Of a stretch of DNA of 64,000 bases, positions 43,323-51,411 are shown one piece after another (position 1 is the stretch's first letter; each line of letters begins with the position of its first letter). A program made the position numbers and the translations under genes. The stretch lies in the NCBI GenBank assembly GCA_018969295.1, contig JAGWYN010000010.1:50872-114871 (forward strand). Direction: 5' to 3'. Below the pieces are notes generated by a model that had not been told where the DNA came from, searched no databases, and was given only the letters and a program-made list of their open reading frames with translations. Origin of the DNA: Chloroflexota bacterium. Its GTDB lineage: Bacteria > Chloroflexota > Anaerolineae > Caldilineales > Caldilineaceae.

Positions 43323-44315
43323 ATGGCCTGGAACCAGCTGCTGACCAATCTGCGCGATGTGCTCGCCGATCTTTACTATACCCAGGAACTGGCGCGACGG
43401 GTGATCGAAGCGGCAGGGCTGAAGCCAGCCTTCATCGACATGGAAGGCGACTCGATCACGCGCTGGCACAATATTCTGCGTGAGGCGGATCGCCGCAACA
43501 AGGTCGCGGCCATCGTGCAGGTCGCCTACGGCGAATATCCTGAAAACAATTGGCTGGCCGCCGCGGCCAAAGACGATCTCTGGGTGATCAGCGGCGCAGA
43601 CATCAAAAAGGCCGCCTGGCAGGGCGAAGCGAACGCAGCACAGCTCGAGAAACTCATGGGCGACAAGAGCACGCTCATGCCCATCCACTTCCTGGAGGTC
43701 GGCCTGGAGCGTGCTCGCTCGGTCGTCAAGGTGGTGCAGCCGGCCGGCAGCGGCTCCGGCTTTCTGCTGCCAGGCAATCTGCTCGTCACCAACCACCACG
43801 TGCTGCCGTCGCCGGAGATTGCACGCACGGCCACGATCCTCTGCAACTACCAGAAGACAAGCGACGGGCTGGACGCGCCGACCGAACGTTTTTCGCTTGC
43901 GCCCGATGCGCCGCACGGCCTCTTTCACACGTCGAAGGAACACGACTGGACAATCGTCCGGGTGGCCGGTGACGCCAATGCCCGCTACGGCGCGCTGGCG
44001 CTGCGGCGCAAGGGCACACAGAAAGACGCCCACGTCAACATCATCCAGCATCCGGGCGGCGGACCGAAACAGATTGCGCTCTACCACAACCTCGTCACCT
44101 ATGCCGACCACAACCTCGTGCAGTATCTGACCGACACGCTGCCCGGCTCCTCCGGCTCGCCGGTCTTTGACGATGACTGGGAGGTGGTGGCGCTGCACCA
44201 CAGCGGCGGCTGGCTGCGCGAACCGGGCGTCAAGCTGGCCTGCTACCGCAACGAAGGCATCGCCGTCGATAAGGTGATCGACGCACTCGAAACACACGGT
44301 CTGCTGACACAGTGA
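43323..44315 (+). CDS. EAD1-domain trypsin-like serine protease
   Basis: A 330-residue protein. Residues ~1-85 match effector-associated domain 1, a death-fold-like adaptor: LRDVLADLYYTQELARRVIEAAGL, ITRWHNILREA and VAYGEYPENNWL. Residues ~125-330 are a trypsin-fold protease with His in VTNHHVL (~158), Asp in EHDWTIVRV (~208) and Ser in LPGSSGSPVF (~278). No signal peptide, so it is cytosolic. EAD1-trypsin proteins are recruited through EAD contacts to NTP-dependent switches in conflict systems. GGAG sits 8 nt before the ATG at 43323. The gene is divergent from, and has the same promoter as, the CHAT gene. Confidence 0.88.
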   Translation: MAWNQLLTNLRDVLADLYYTQELARRVIEAAGLKPAFIDMEGDSITRWHNILREADRRNKVAAIVQVAYGEYPENNWLAAAAKDDLWVISGADIKKAAWQGEANAAQLEKLMGDKSTLMPIHFLEVGLERARSVVKVVQPAGSGSGFLLPGNLLVTNHHVLPSPEIARTATILCNYQKTSDGLDAPTERFSLAPDAPHGLFHTSKEHDWTIVRVAGDANARYGALALRRKGTQKDAHVNIIQHPGGGPKQIALYHNLVTYADHNLVQYLTDTLPGSSGSPVFDDDWEVVALHHSGGWLREPGVKLACYRNEGIAVDKVIDALETHGLLTQ

Positions 44316-44329
44316 CGGGAGAGCCCATC

Positions 44330-44911
44330 CCCCGTTCTAAATTCATGCTGACTCTACCGTTCTCTTGGACCTGGCCAAACCTCTCCCCAGGAGACGCTTG
44401 TTGCCAGGTTCCTGCTTCACCGACCACAGCCTGAGCGATGTCGCCAGGACGTACAGGCTCTCCACAGGCGTTCATTTCCGTGGAACTCACGGTATGTTTC
44501 AGAGGGATGGCGGCGTTCAGATCTCTGTCCGTTGTCTGGCCGCACCTGTCTGGCCGCACCTGTCTGGCCGCACCTGTCTGGCCGCACGCCTCACACACGA
44601 ACACTCGATCGGACAATGTCAAGCGTTCGTTCTTCCATCCGCAGACAGGTCTTGCTGCCGGCAAACAAACGCCCTGCCTTGACGACGGTGACCCCTGCCT
44701 CCTCGGCCATGTAGGTGAGAATGCGCCCAAACCGTCCAAGCGCCGCGTCGCTGAGCGCACGCGCTAGACGGCGGTTCTTGACCATACCCTTGACGTTCAG
44801 CTCCTCGATGACGAGAACCGACGGACGCTTGTCGGGGATGGCGTGCGCCGCCTTGTTGTGCGCGTCCCTCCGCACGTTTGCCACCTGCATATGCAGCCTG
44901 GCGACCTTCAT
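44330..44911 (-). pseudogene. Decayed tnpB (IS200/IS605-type) C-terminal half
   Basis: Starting abruptly at 44911, the minus strand encodes KVARLHMQVANVRRDAHNK, VLVIEELNVKGMVKNRRLAR with the RuvC Glu, and GRLFAGSKTC, the first zinc-ribbon Cys. Near 44640 the frame changes; the next frame reads ERLTLSDRVFVCEACG and DRDLNAAI, the rest of the zinc ribbon and the last RuvC Asp. Between CEACG and DRDLNAA, where a few residues are expected, a 14-bp tandem repeat adds about 16 residues. The N-terminal half is missing. No guide-RNA end can be assigned. Confidence 0.8.
44533..44587. repeat. 14-bp tandem repeat inside the tnpB remnant
   Basis: Four copies of TGTCTGGCCGCACC (the last lacks its final base). 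Because 14 is not a multiple of 3 each unit shifts the reading frame. It interrupts the zinc-ribbon coding segment. Confidence 0.9.
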
Positions 44912-44933
44912 TCCCAACACCAGGCCACACCCC

Positions 44934-44971
44934 ACAAAGAAGCGCCGATCCAGTGATCGGCGCTTCTTTGT
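44934..44971. terminator. 17-bp hairpin next to the tnpB remnant
   Basis: ACAAAGAAGCGCCGATC and its exact complement flank the loop CAGT. Runs of T/A at both ends would allow bidirectional termination. Its GCGCCGATC core is shared with the hairpin at 31308-31335. A second small hairpin (ACTGTCT-GTGA-AGACAGT, 44976-44993) follows at once. Confidence 0.65.
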
Positions 44972-45032
44972 ACAGACTGTCTGTGAAGACAGTTCTTGTG
45001 CGTGGTGAGAGAACGCATTTTCCCACCACGCT

Positions 45033-45050
45033 GCCGGCTTCACAGCCGGC
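45033..45050 (-). terminator. Hairpin downstream of tRNA-Glu
   Basis: GCCGGCT / AGCCGGC stem with a 4-nt loop, 8 bp past the tRNA 3' end on the minus strand. No T-run, so processing or weak termination are both possible. Confidence 0.45.
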
Positions 45051-45057
45051 AAATTTG

Positions 45058-45130
45058 TAGCGCATACGGGATTCGAACCCGTGTCTCAGCCTTGAGAGGG
45101 CTGTGTCCTGGGCCTCTAGACGAATGCGCC
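45058..45130 (-). tRNA. tRNA-Glu (anticodon CTC)
   Basis: A 73-nt cloverleaf: acceptor GGCGCAT pairs with ATGCGCT (one G-T wobble), the D-arm TCGTCTAGAGGCCCAGGA is glutamate-like, the anticodon stem is CAGCC / GGCTG with loop CTCTCAA, and the T-arm is ACGGG-TTCGAAT-CCCGT. The discriminator is A and CCA is not encoded. It reads GAG codons. The accessory island lies on its 3' side. Confidence 0.95.
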
Positions 45131-45225
45131 GCAAACCTTGTGTGTTCCTTACGGTCCACCCAGAACGCTCTTCATTGTAACGGGGGAGTCTCCCCCTGTC
45201 AAAAACCATACACCCCCAGCATCAG

Positions 45226-45255
45226 TTGCCAGCGACCCTCGCCCTGCACTACAAT
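45226..45255 (+). promoter_or_regulatory. Promoter of the glycosyltransferase gene
   Basis: TTGCCA (45226-45231), 18-bp spacer, TACAAT (45250-45255). The ATG at 45265 begins 9 nt after the -10, so the transcript should be leaderless. Confidence 0.6.
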
Positions 45256-45264
45256 CTGTATTCT

Positions 45265-46230
45265 ATGGTCTTTTCTCCGCAGCATCCCCCCCACATTGCC
45301 GTCAACGGCTGGATGGCCGGCCGGCTGGACAGCGGCAGCGGCCAGTACCTGAGCCACCTGCTGGAATGGTTGCCGGCCGTGGCACCCGGCAGCCGCATCA
45401 CCCTGCTCCAGCCGCTGACCGGAAAACCTGCACAGCCTCTGCGCTGGCCCCAGGTCGAGGTGGCACCGATCGCCCTGCCACAGATGCCGCCCAATCTGGC
45501 CAAGGTCTGGTGGGAACAGGTCGCAGCCCCCCGTGCGGCCCGAGCCCTGGGCGCCGACGTCTATTTCGTGCCCTACTGGGCAGCCCCCTGGTGGCGCACA
45601 CTGCCGACCGTCGTGACAATCCACGACCTGATCCCGCTGCTGCTGCCGTCCTACCGCGGCGGGCTGGCCCAACGCCTGTACACAGCGCTGGTCACCCGGA
45701 CGGCACAGCGCGCAGATGCCGTGGTGACGGTGAGCGAAGCCGCCGCCCGCGACATCGTGGCCCATCTCAACATAGACCCTGCCCGCATCCATGTCGTACA
45801 CCATGGCCCCAACCAAGAAGGCATGCCCCCCCCCAGCGAGGCCGACCTGGCTCGCGCCCGAACGCGCTATGCGCTGCCCGACCGCTATTTTCTCTACCTC
45901 GGCGGCTTCGATGTGCGCAAAAACCTCTCCAGGGTCCTGGCCGCGTACGCCCGCTACCGCGCCCGCGGCGGGGACCCGACCGTCCAGCTGGTCCTGGCCG
46001 GTGCCCTGCCCGCCACCGACAGCGCTTTTTTCCCCGACCCCCACCGGCTGGCCCGCGAAGCTGGCTGCGCAGAGGCCCTCCACTGCTGTGGCTGGGTGGC
46101 CGAAGAAGACAAACCCGCCCTCTATCGGCTGGCTGTGGCATTGGTCTTCCCCAGCCTCTACGAAGGCTTCGGAATGATGCTGCTGGAAGCCATGCAGGCC
46201 GGCACCCCAGTGATCACCAGCGACCGCTGA
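45265..46230 (+). CDS. GT4-family glycosyltransferase, C-terminally truncated
   Basis: A 321-residue GT-B protein. The N-terminal acceptor domain (GWMAGRLDSGSGQYLSHLL, TVVTIHDLIPLLLP, VTVSEAAARDIVAHL) and most of the nucleotide-sugar-binding domain (YLGGFDVRKNLSRVLAAY, CGWVAEEDKPALYRLA) are present, including the donor-binding E-x7-E of YEGFGMMLLEAMQAGTPVITSDR. Translation stops there; family members usually continue 60-90 residues with a PEV-type loop and final helices. The following 90 bp contain no continuation in any frame. It may be inactive, or a C-terminal deletion may be tolerated. The start at ATG 45265 fits the promoter. Confidence 0.85.
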   Translation: MVFSPQHPPHIAVNGWMAGRLDSGSGQYLSHLLEWLPAVAPGSRITLLQPLTGKPAQPLRWPQVEVAPIALPQMPPNLAKVWWEQVAAPRAARALGADVYFVPYWAAPWWRTLPTVVTIHDLIPLLLPSYRGGLAQRLYTALVTRTAQRADAVVTVSEAAARDIVAHLNIDPARIHVVHHGPNQEGMPPPSEADLARARTRYALPDRYFLYLGGFDVRKNLSRVLAAYARYRARGGDPTVQLVLAGALPATDSAFFPDPHRLAREAGCAEALHCCGWVAEEDKPALYRLAVALVFPSLYEGFGMMLLEAMQAGTPVITSDR

Positions 46231-46251
46231 ATCCACGCCCCCCAGCCGCCG

Positions 46252-46281
46252 TTGCCAGCGGGTAGGCTTCAGTGATATACT
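46252..46281 (+). promoter_or_regulatory. Promoter of the amidohydrolase gene
   Basis: TTGCCA (46252-46257), 18-bp spacer, TATACT (46276-46281). AAAGGG precedes the ATG at 46321, so this message has a short leader with a ribosome site. Confidence 0.6.
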
Positions 46282-46320
46282 GCTATAAACCGACAGTGCA
46301 CTACCCAAAGGGCATGTTTT

Positions 46321-47655
<1,335 letters not shown>

Positions 47656-47666
47656 ACACACAACCT

Positions 47667-48947
47667 ATGGCAACCGCCCCAGACGATGTGGATCGCCCAA
47701 TCGAAGCGTTGACCGCCCAACTGGCAGCGTGCCACCGCCAGATCGATGAGCTGCGCGCCGCCAACCAGGCACTCGAACAGGCCGCCCAGCACCGAAATGC
47801 CCTGCTCGCAGATCTGGGCCACGAGCTGCGCACACCGCTGTCTGCCCTGCTGTCGCTCCTCGCCCTGCTGCAAGAACAGGACGCCCCCTCCCTCAACCCG
47901 CAGCACCGCGAATATCTGCGTATGGTCGAAGCCAGCGGACGCCATCTGCTGGCGCTGCTCAACGACCTGCTGCAGTTCAGCCAGCTCCAATCCAGCCAGT
48001 TTTCACTTCAATTCGAGGAGATCGACCCAGCACAGCTGTGCGCCACCGTGTTGGATGTGCTGCGCCCCCAAGCAGCCGAATATGGGCTGACCCTCGAGCT
48101 GGCCTGTGCCCCCGATCTCTCGGCGCTCCTGCTCGACCCGCTCCGCACCCGGCAAATTCTCTTCAATCTGCTCCACAATGCCCTCAAAGTCACCCCAGCC
48201 GGGGGCAAGGTGGGGGTGAACGTCCAGGGCAGCCGCACCCAAGGGTGGATCCGGCTGGAGGTCTGGGACACAGGGCCCGGAATCCCCGCCGCTGCCATGC
48301 CTCACCTGTTTACCCCGTTTTTCCAGCTGGATGTCCCGACCCGCGACCTTTTTCCAGGAACAGGGCTCGGGCTGGTGCTCTCACAACGTCTGACCCACCT
48401 GCACGGCGGCACGCTCCAGGTCGAGAGTCGGCTGGGACAGGGCAGCCGGTTCAGGGTCGAACTCCCCTGGCGGGACGCCCCGCCCCCCTCAGCAGGCCAG
48501 CCGAGCCGAACGGCAGAAAGGCCAGCACCGTATGGCCCACCAGCCCCTGACCCACCCGCAACAGCCGCTCTGCCCCAGAACCGGCGGCTGCTTGTGCTGC
48601 TGGCCGAAGACAACGAACCCAATCTCTTTGCGCTCTCCGAGTACCTGAATTTGTCAGGGGCCGAGGTGCTGGTGGCGCGCACCGGCCCCGAAGCCCTGCG
48701 GCTGACACTGGCCAGCCAGCCCGACCTGCTCTTGCTCGATGTCCATCTGCCACAGCTGGATGGCTCGGAGGTGGTCCGCCAGCTGCGCGCCCAAGAAAAG
48801 GGACGCCGACTGCCCATCGTGTTGATCACAGCCCTGAACCTGGACAACGATCGGGTCCGCAACATCGACGCCGATGCCTGTCTGGGCAAGCCGGTCGATC
48901 TGGACCAGCTCGACCGCATTCTGGACAAATATCGGGTGTACGCCTGA
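47667..48947 (+). CDS. Soluble hybrid histidine kinase / response regulator
   Basis: A 426-residue signalling protein without membrane segments or recognised input domain. An N-terminal coiled coil (~8-40) leads to HisKA with phospho-acceptor His in LGHELRTPL (~52), HATPase_c (~120-265; DTGPGIP, GTGLGLVLSQRL) and, after a Pro/Ser-rich linker, a receiver domain (~308-425) with the acidic pair AEDNE, phospho-acceptor Asp in LLLDVHLP (~357) and Lys in CLGKPVD. The output partner is not adjacent. It is closely spaced behind ssnA. Confidence 0.92.
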   Translation: MATAPDDVDRPIEALTAQLAACHRQIDELRAANQALEQAAQHRNALLADLGHELRTPLSALLSLLALLQEQDAPSLNPQHREYLRMVEASGRHLLALLNDLLQFSQLQSSQFSLQFEEIDPAQLCATVLDVLRPQAAEYGLTLELACAPDLSALLLDPLRTRQILFNLLHNALKVTPAGGKVGVNVQGSRTQGWIRLEVWDTGPGIPAAAMPHLFTPFFQLDVPTRDLFPGTGLGLVLSQRLTHLHGGTLQVESRLGQGSRFRVELPWRDAPPPSAGQPSRTAERPAPYGPPAPDPPATAALPQNRRLLVLLAEDNEPNLFALSEYLNLSGAEVLVARTGPEALRLTLASQPDLLLLDVHLPQLDGSEVVRQLRAQEKGRRLPIVLITALNLDNDRVRNIDADACLGKPVDLDQLDRILDKYRVYA

Positions 48948-49046
48948 TCGGGAGGCACGGGCCACAACGCGCCGAGACAGGACAGCCCTGCCTCCCCCCA
49001 AAAACCGCCGCCACGTCGGTTCGACCCGACAAAGGAAAGGAAACGT

Positions 49047-49715
49047 ATGTCAAAATCGGTGATTGCAGTGATCGGAGGGACCGGCGCAGAAGGGTCCGGG
49101 CTGGTGGTGCGCTGGGCAGCCGCCGGCTACCCGGTGGTGATCGGCAGCCGCAGCCAGGAGAAAGCACAGGCAGTGGCCGCTGAGTTGAGCGCCCTCCTGC
49201 CCGCCGGCAGCGCGACGGTGCGCGGGGAGACCAACGCCGAGGCCGCCGCTGCCGCCAACATCGTCGTGCTGAGCGTCCCCTACACCAGCCAGGCAGAGAC
49301 CGCCGCCCAGATCGCCGCAGCCTCCCAGGGCAAGCTGGTCATCACCGTGGTGGTGCCCCTCAAACCGCCCAAGGTCTCGGTCGTCTGGCAGCCAGCAGCC
49401 GGTTCCGCCGCCCAGGAGCTGCAGCAGCAGCTGGGAGACTCGGCGCAGATCGTGGCAGCTTTTCAAAACATCGCCGCCGGCCACCTGCGCGACCTGGAAT
49501 GGCAGCCCGAATGTGACGTGCTCTACACAGGCGACCACAAAGAGGCCAAAGCCGTCGCCCGAGAGCTGATTCAGGCGGCCGGCTTCGTCGGCGTCGACGC
49601 AGGCCCGCTGGCCAACGCTTCGGTGGTCGAAGGGCTGACCGCACTGTTGATCGGGATCAACGCACGCCACAAAGTTCCCAACAGCGGAATCCGAATTACC
49701 GGAATTGCCCGATGA
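49047..49715 (+). CDS. npdG: NADPH-dependent F420 reductase
   Basis: Transfers hydride between NADP(H) and the deazaflavin coenzyme F420. The 222-residue protein has the Rossmann GGTGAEGSGLVVRWAAAG motif (~10-27), GSRSQEKA for NADP phosphate recognition, NIVVLSVPY and the QNIAA segment. It implies that the organism makes or imports F420. AAAGGAAAGG precedes the ATG at 49047. It overlaps the following PLP-enzyme gene by 4 bp. Confidence 0.88.
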   Translation: MSKSVIAVIGGTGAEGSGLVVRWAAAGYPVVIGSRSQEKAQAVAAELSALLPAGSATVRGETNAEAAAAANIVVLSVPYTSQAETAAQIAAASQGKLVITVVVPLKPPKVSVVWQPAAGSAAQELQQQLGDSAQIVAAFQNIAAGHLRDLEWQPECDVLYTGDHKEAKAVARELIQAAGFVGVDAGPLANASVVEGLTALLIGINARHKVPNSGIRITGIAR

Positions 49716-50848
49716 GCGGGCAGAGAACGCTGCGGCCGGAGACGCTGGCTGTCCATGCCGGACGCACATCCGCCCCCCGCACCGGCGCAGTGATGCCGCC
49801 AATCCAGCTGTCGACGACGTTCGAACGCAGCGCCGACGGCACCTATCCGGGCGGGTATGTCTACACCCGCTCGGACAACCCCAACCGCGCTGCGCTGGAG
49901 AGCTGTCTGGCTGCACTGGAGGGCGGTGCGGCCGCCGCCGCATTTGCCTCGGGGATGGCGGCGATCGCCGCTGTTTTTCAGGCGCTCACGCCCGGCGATC
50001 ATGTTCTTTTCCCCAACGACGTGTATTTTGGGGCAGGCCGGCTGTTGCGCGAGCTGATGGCCCCGTGGGGCGTGGCCTACAGCGTGGTCGACCTGACCGA
50101 CCTGGACGCCGTGCAGGCAGCCATCCAGCCACGCACCCGGCTGGTCTGGGTCGAGAGCCCTTCCAACCCGCTGCTCAAAATCACCGACATCGCCGCAGTG
50201 GCCCGGATCGCCCACGCCGCCGGCGCACGCTGCGCAGTGGACAACACCTGGCCGTCGCCGGCCGGACAGCAGCCGCTGGCCCTGGGCGCTGACCTGGTGA
50301 TGCATTCCACCACCAAGTACCTGGGTGGACACAGCGATCTGCTGGGAGGCGCGCTGGTGCTGGCCCGGGCCGACGAGTTCTTCGAACGCATCCGGCTGGT
50401 GCAGACGATCGGCGGGGCAGTGCCTTCCCCGTTCGACTGCTGGCTGCTGTTGCGCAGCATCTGCACGCTGCCCTATCGAATGCGCGCACACACCGACAAT
50501 GCAGGGCAGATCGCCCGCTTTCTGGCCGGCCACCCTGCCGTCGCAGCGGTACACTACCCCGGCCTGCCCAGCCATCCTGGCCATGCCGTGGCCAGCCAAC
50601 AGATGCAGCTGTGGGGAGGCATGCTGTCCGTGCAGCTGCAGGGAGGGGCCGAGGCAGCACTCCAGGCGGCAGGCCGGGTGCAACTGTTCACCCAGGCCAC
50701 CAGCCTGGGCGGGGTCGAAAGCTTGATCGAGCACCGCGCCTCGGTCGAAGGCCCCCATACCCAAACACCCGCCAACCTGCTGCGTATCTCGGTCGGGCTG
50801 GAACATCCCGACGACCTGATCGCTGACCTGGACCAGGCGCTGGCTTGA
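49712..50848 (+). CDS. Cystathionine gamma-synthase / gamma-lyase family PLP enzyme
   Basis: A 378-residue fold-type-I PLP enzyme of Cys/Met metabolism. Key features: YTRSDNPNRAALE, the FASGMAAIAAVFQ phosphate-binding turn, WVESPSNPLLKITDI, AVDNTWPSP and the PLP-binding Lys in HSTTKYLGGHSD (~202). The SLGGVESLIEHRA and LLRISVGLEHPDDLI C-terminal blocks are typical. Sequence cannot separate synthase from lyase. ATGA overlap with npdG indicates coupling. Confidence 0.92.
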   Translation: MSGQRTLRPETLAVHAGRTSAPRTGAVMPPIQLSTTFERSADGTYPGGYVYTRSDNPNRAALESCLAALEGGAAAAAFASGMAAIAAVFQALTPGDHVLFPNDVYFGAGRLLRELMAPWGVAYSVVDLTDLDAVQAAIQPRTRLVWVESPSNPLLKITDIAAVARIAHAAGARCAVDNTWPSPAGQQPLALGADLVMHSTTKYLGGHSDLLGGALVLARADEFFERIRLVQTIGGAVPSPFDCWLLLRSICTLPYRMRAHTDNAGQIARFLAGHPAVAAVHYPGLPSHPGHAVASQQMQLWGGMLSVQLQGGAEAALQAAGRVQLFTQATSLGGVESLIEHRASVEGPHTQTPANLLRISVGLEHPDDLIADLDQALA

Positions 50849-50859
50849 AGGGGGCCGCC

Positions 50860-51372
50860 GTGCACTTCACGTTTACGCCGATCGCAGAAGCGGAGGCGCG
50901 CGCGGTGTTGGCCTGGCACTACCCTCACCTGCCACACGCCAGCGAGGTCGACGCCAGTCTCGTCGCACGCGGGCTCGACGCGCTGTTGTACCCGCCGCAC
51001 AACTATTACGCCGCACGCGACCCGACAGGCGGGCTGGCAGGATTTTGCTGCTTTGGCGAGGACGCCCAGGTGCCCGGCGGCGACTACACGCTGAACGCCC
51101 TCGACATCGGACTCGGGCTCCACCCTGCCCTGCTGGGGCGCCGACTGGGCGACCCGTTTCTCACCCAAATTTTGGCACTTGGCAGGCTGCACTTTGTACC
51201 CAACCTGTTCCGGGCAACCGTGGCCACCTACAACGAACGCTCGCTGCGTCTGTTTGCCAGGTCTGGCTTTGCCACAACACAAACCTTCACCGCACCCAAC
51301 GATGTGTGCTTTCACCTGCTGGTGCGGCTGGCAGCCGATCCCCAGAGGCACCCCGGCGCAGCACCACTCTGA
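50860..51372 (+). CDS. GNAT-family N-acetyltransferase
   Basis: A 170-residue protein with GNAT layout: an N-terminal arm, beta strands around YYAARDPTGGLAGFCCFG, the acetyl-CoA-binding loop GLGLHPALLGRRLGDPFL (~85-102, an imperfect Q/RxxGxG/A) and the ATVATYNERSLRLFARSGF helix near the end. GTG at 50860 is preferred because AAGGGGG lies 6 nt upstream; TTG 50845 would overlap the preceding stop. The acceptor is unknown; the same operon carries the Cys/Met enzyme. Confidence 0.8.
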   Translation: MHFTFTPIAEAEARAVLAWHYPHLPHASEVDASLVARGLDALLYPPHNYYAARDPTGGLAGFCCFGEDAQVPGGDYTLNALDIGLGLHPALLGRRLGDPFLTQILALGRLHFVPNLFRATVATYNERSLRLFARSGFATTQTFTAPNDVCFHLLVRLAADPQRHPGAAPL

Positions 51373-51411
51373 CAACAACCTTTTCTTTTCAGGCGGATAA
51401 CAGACAACCAC

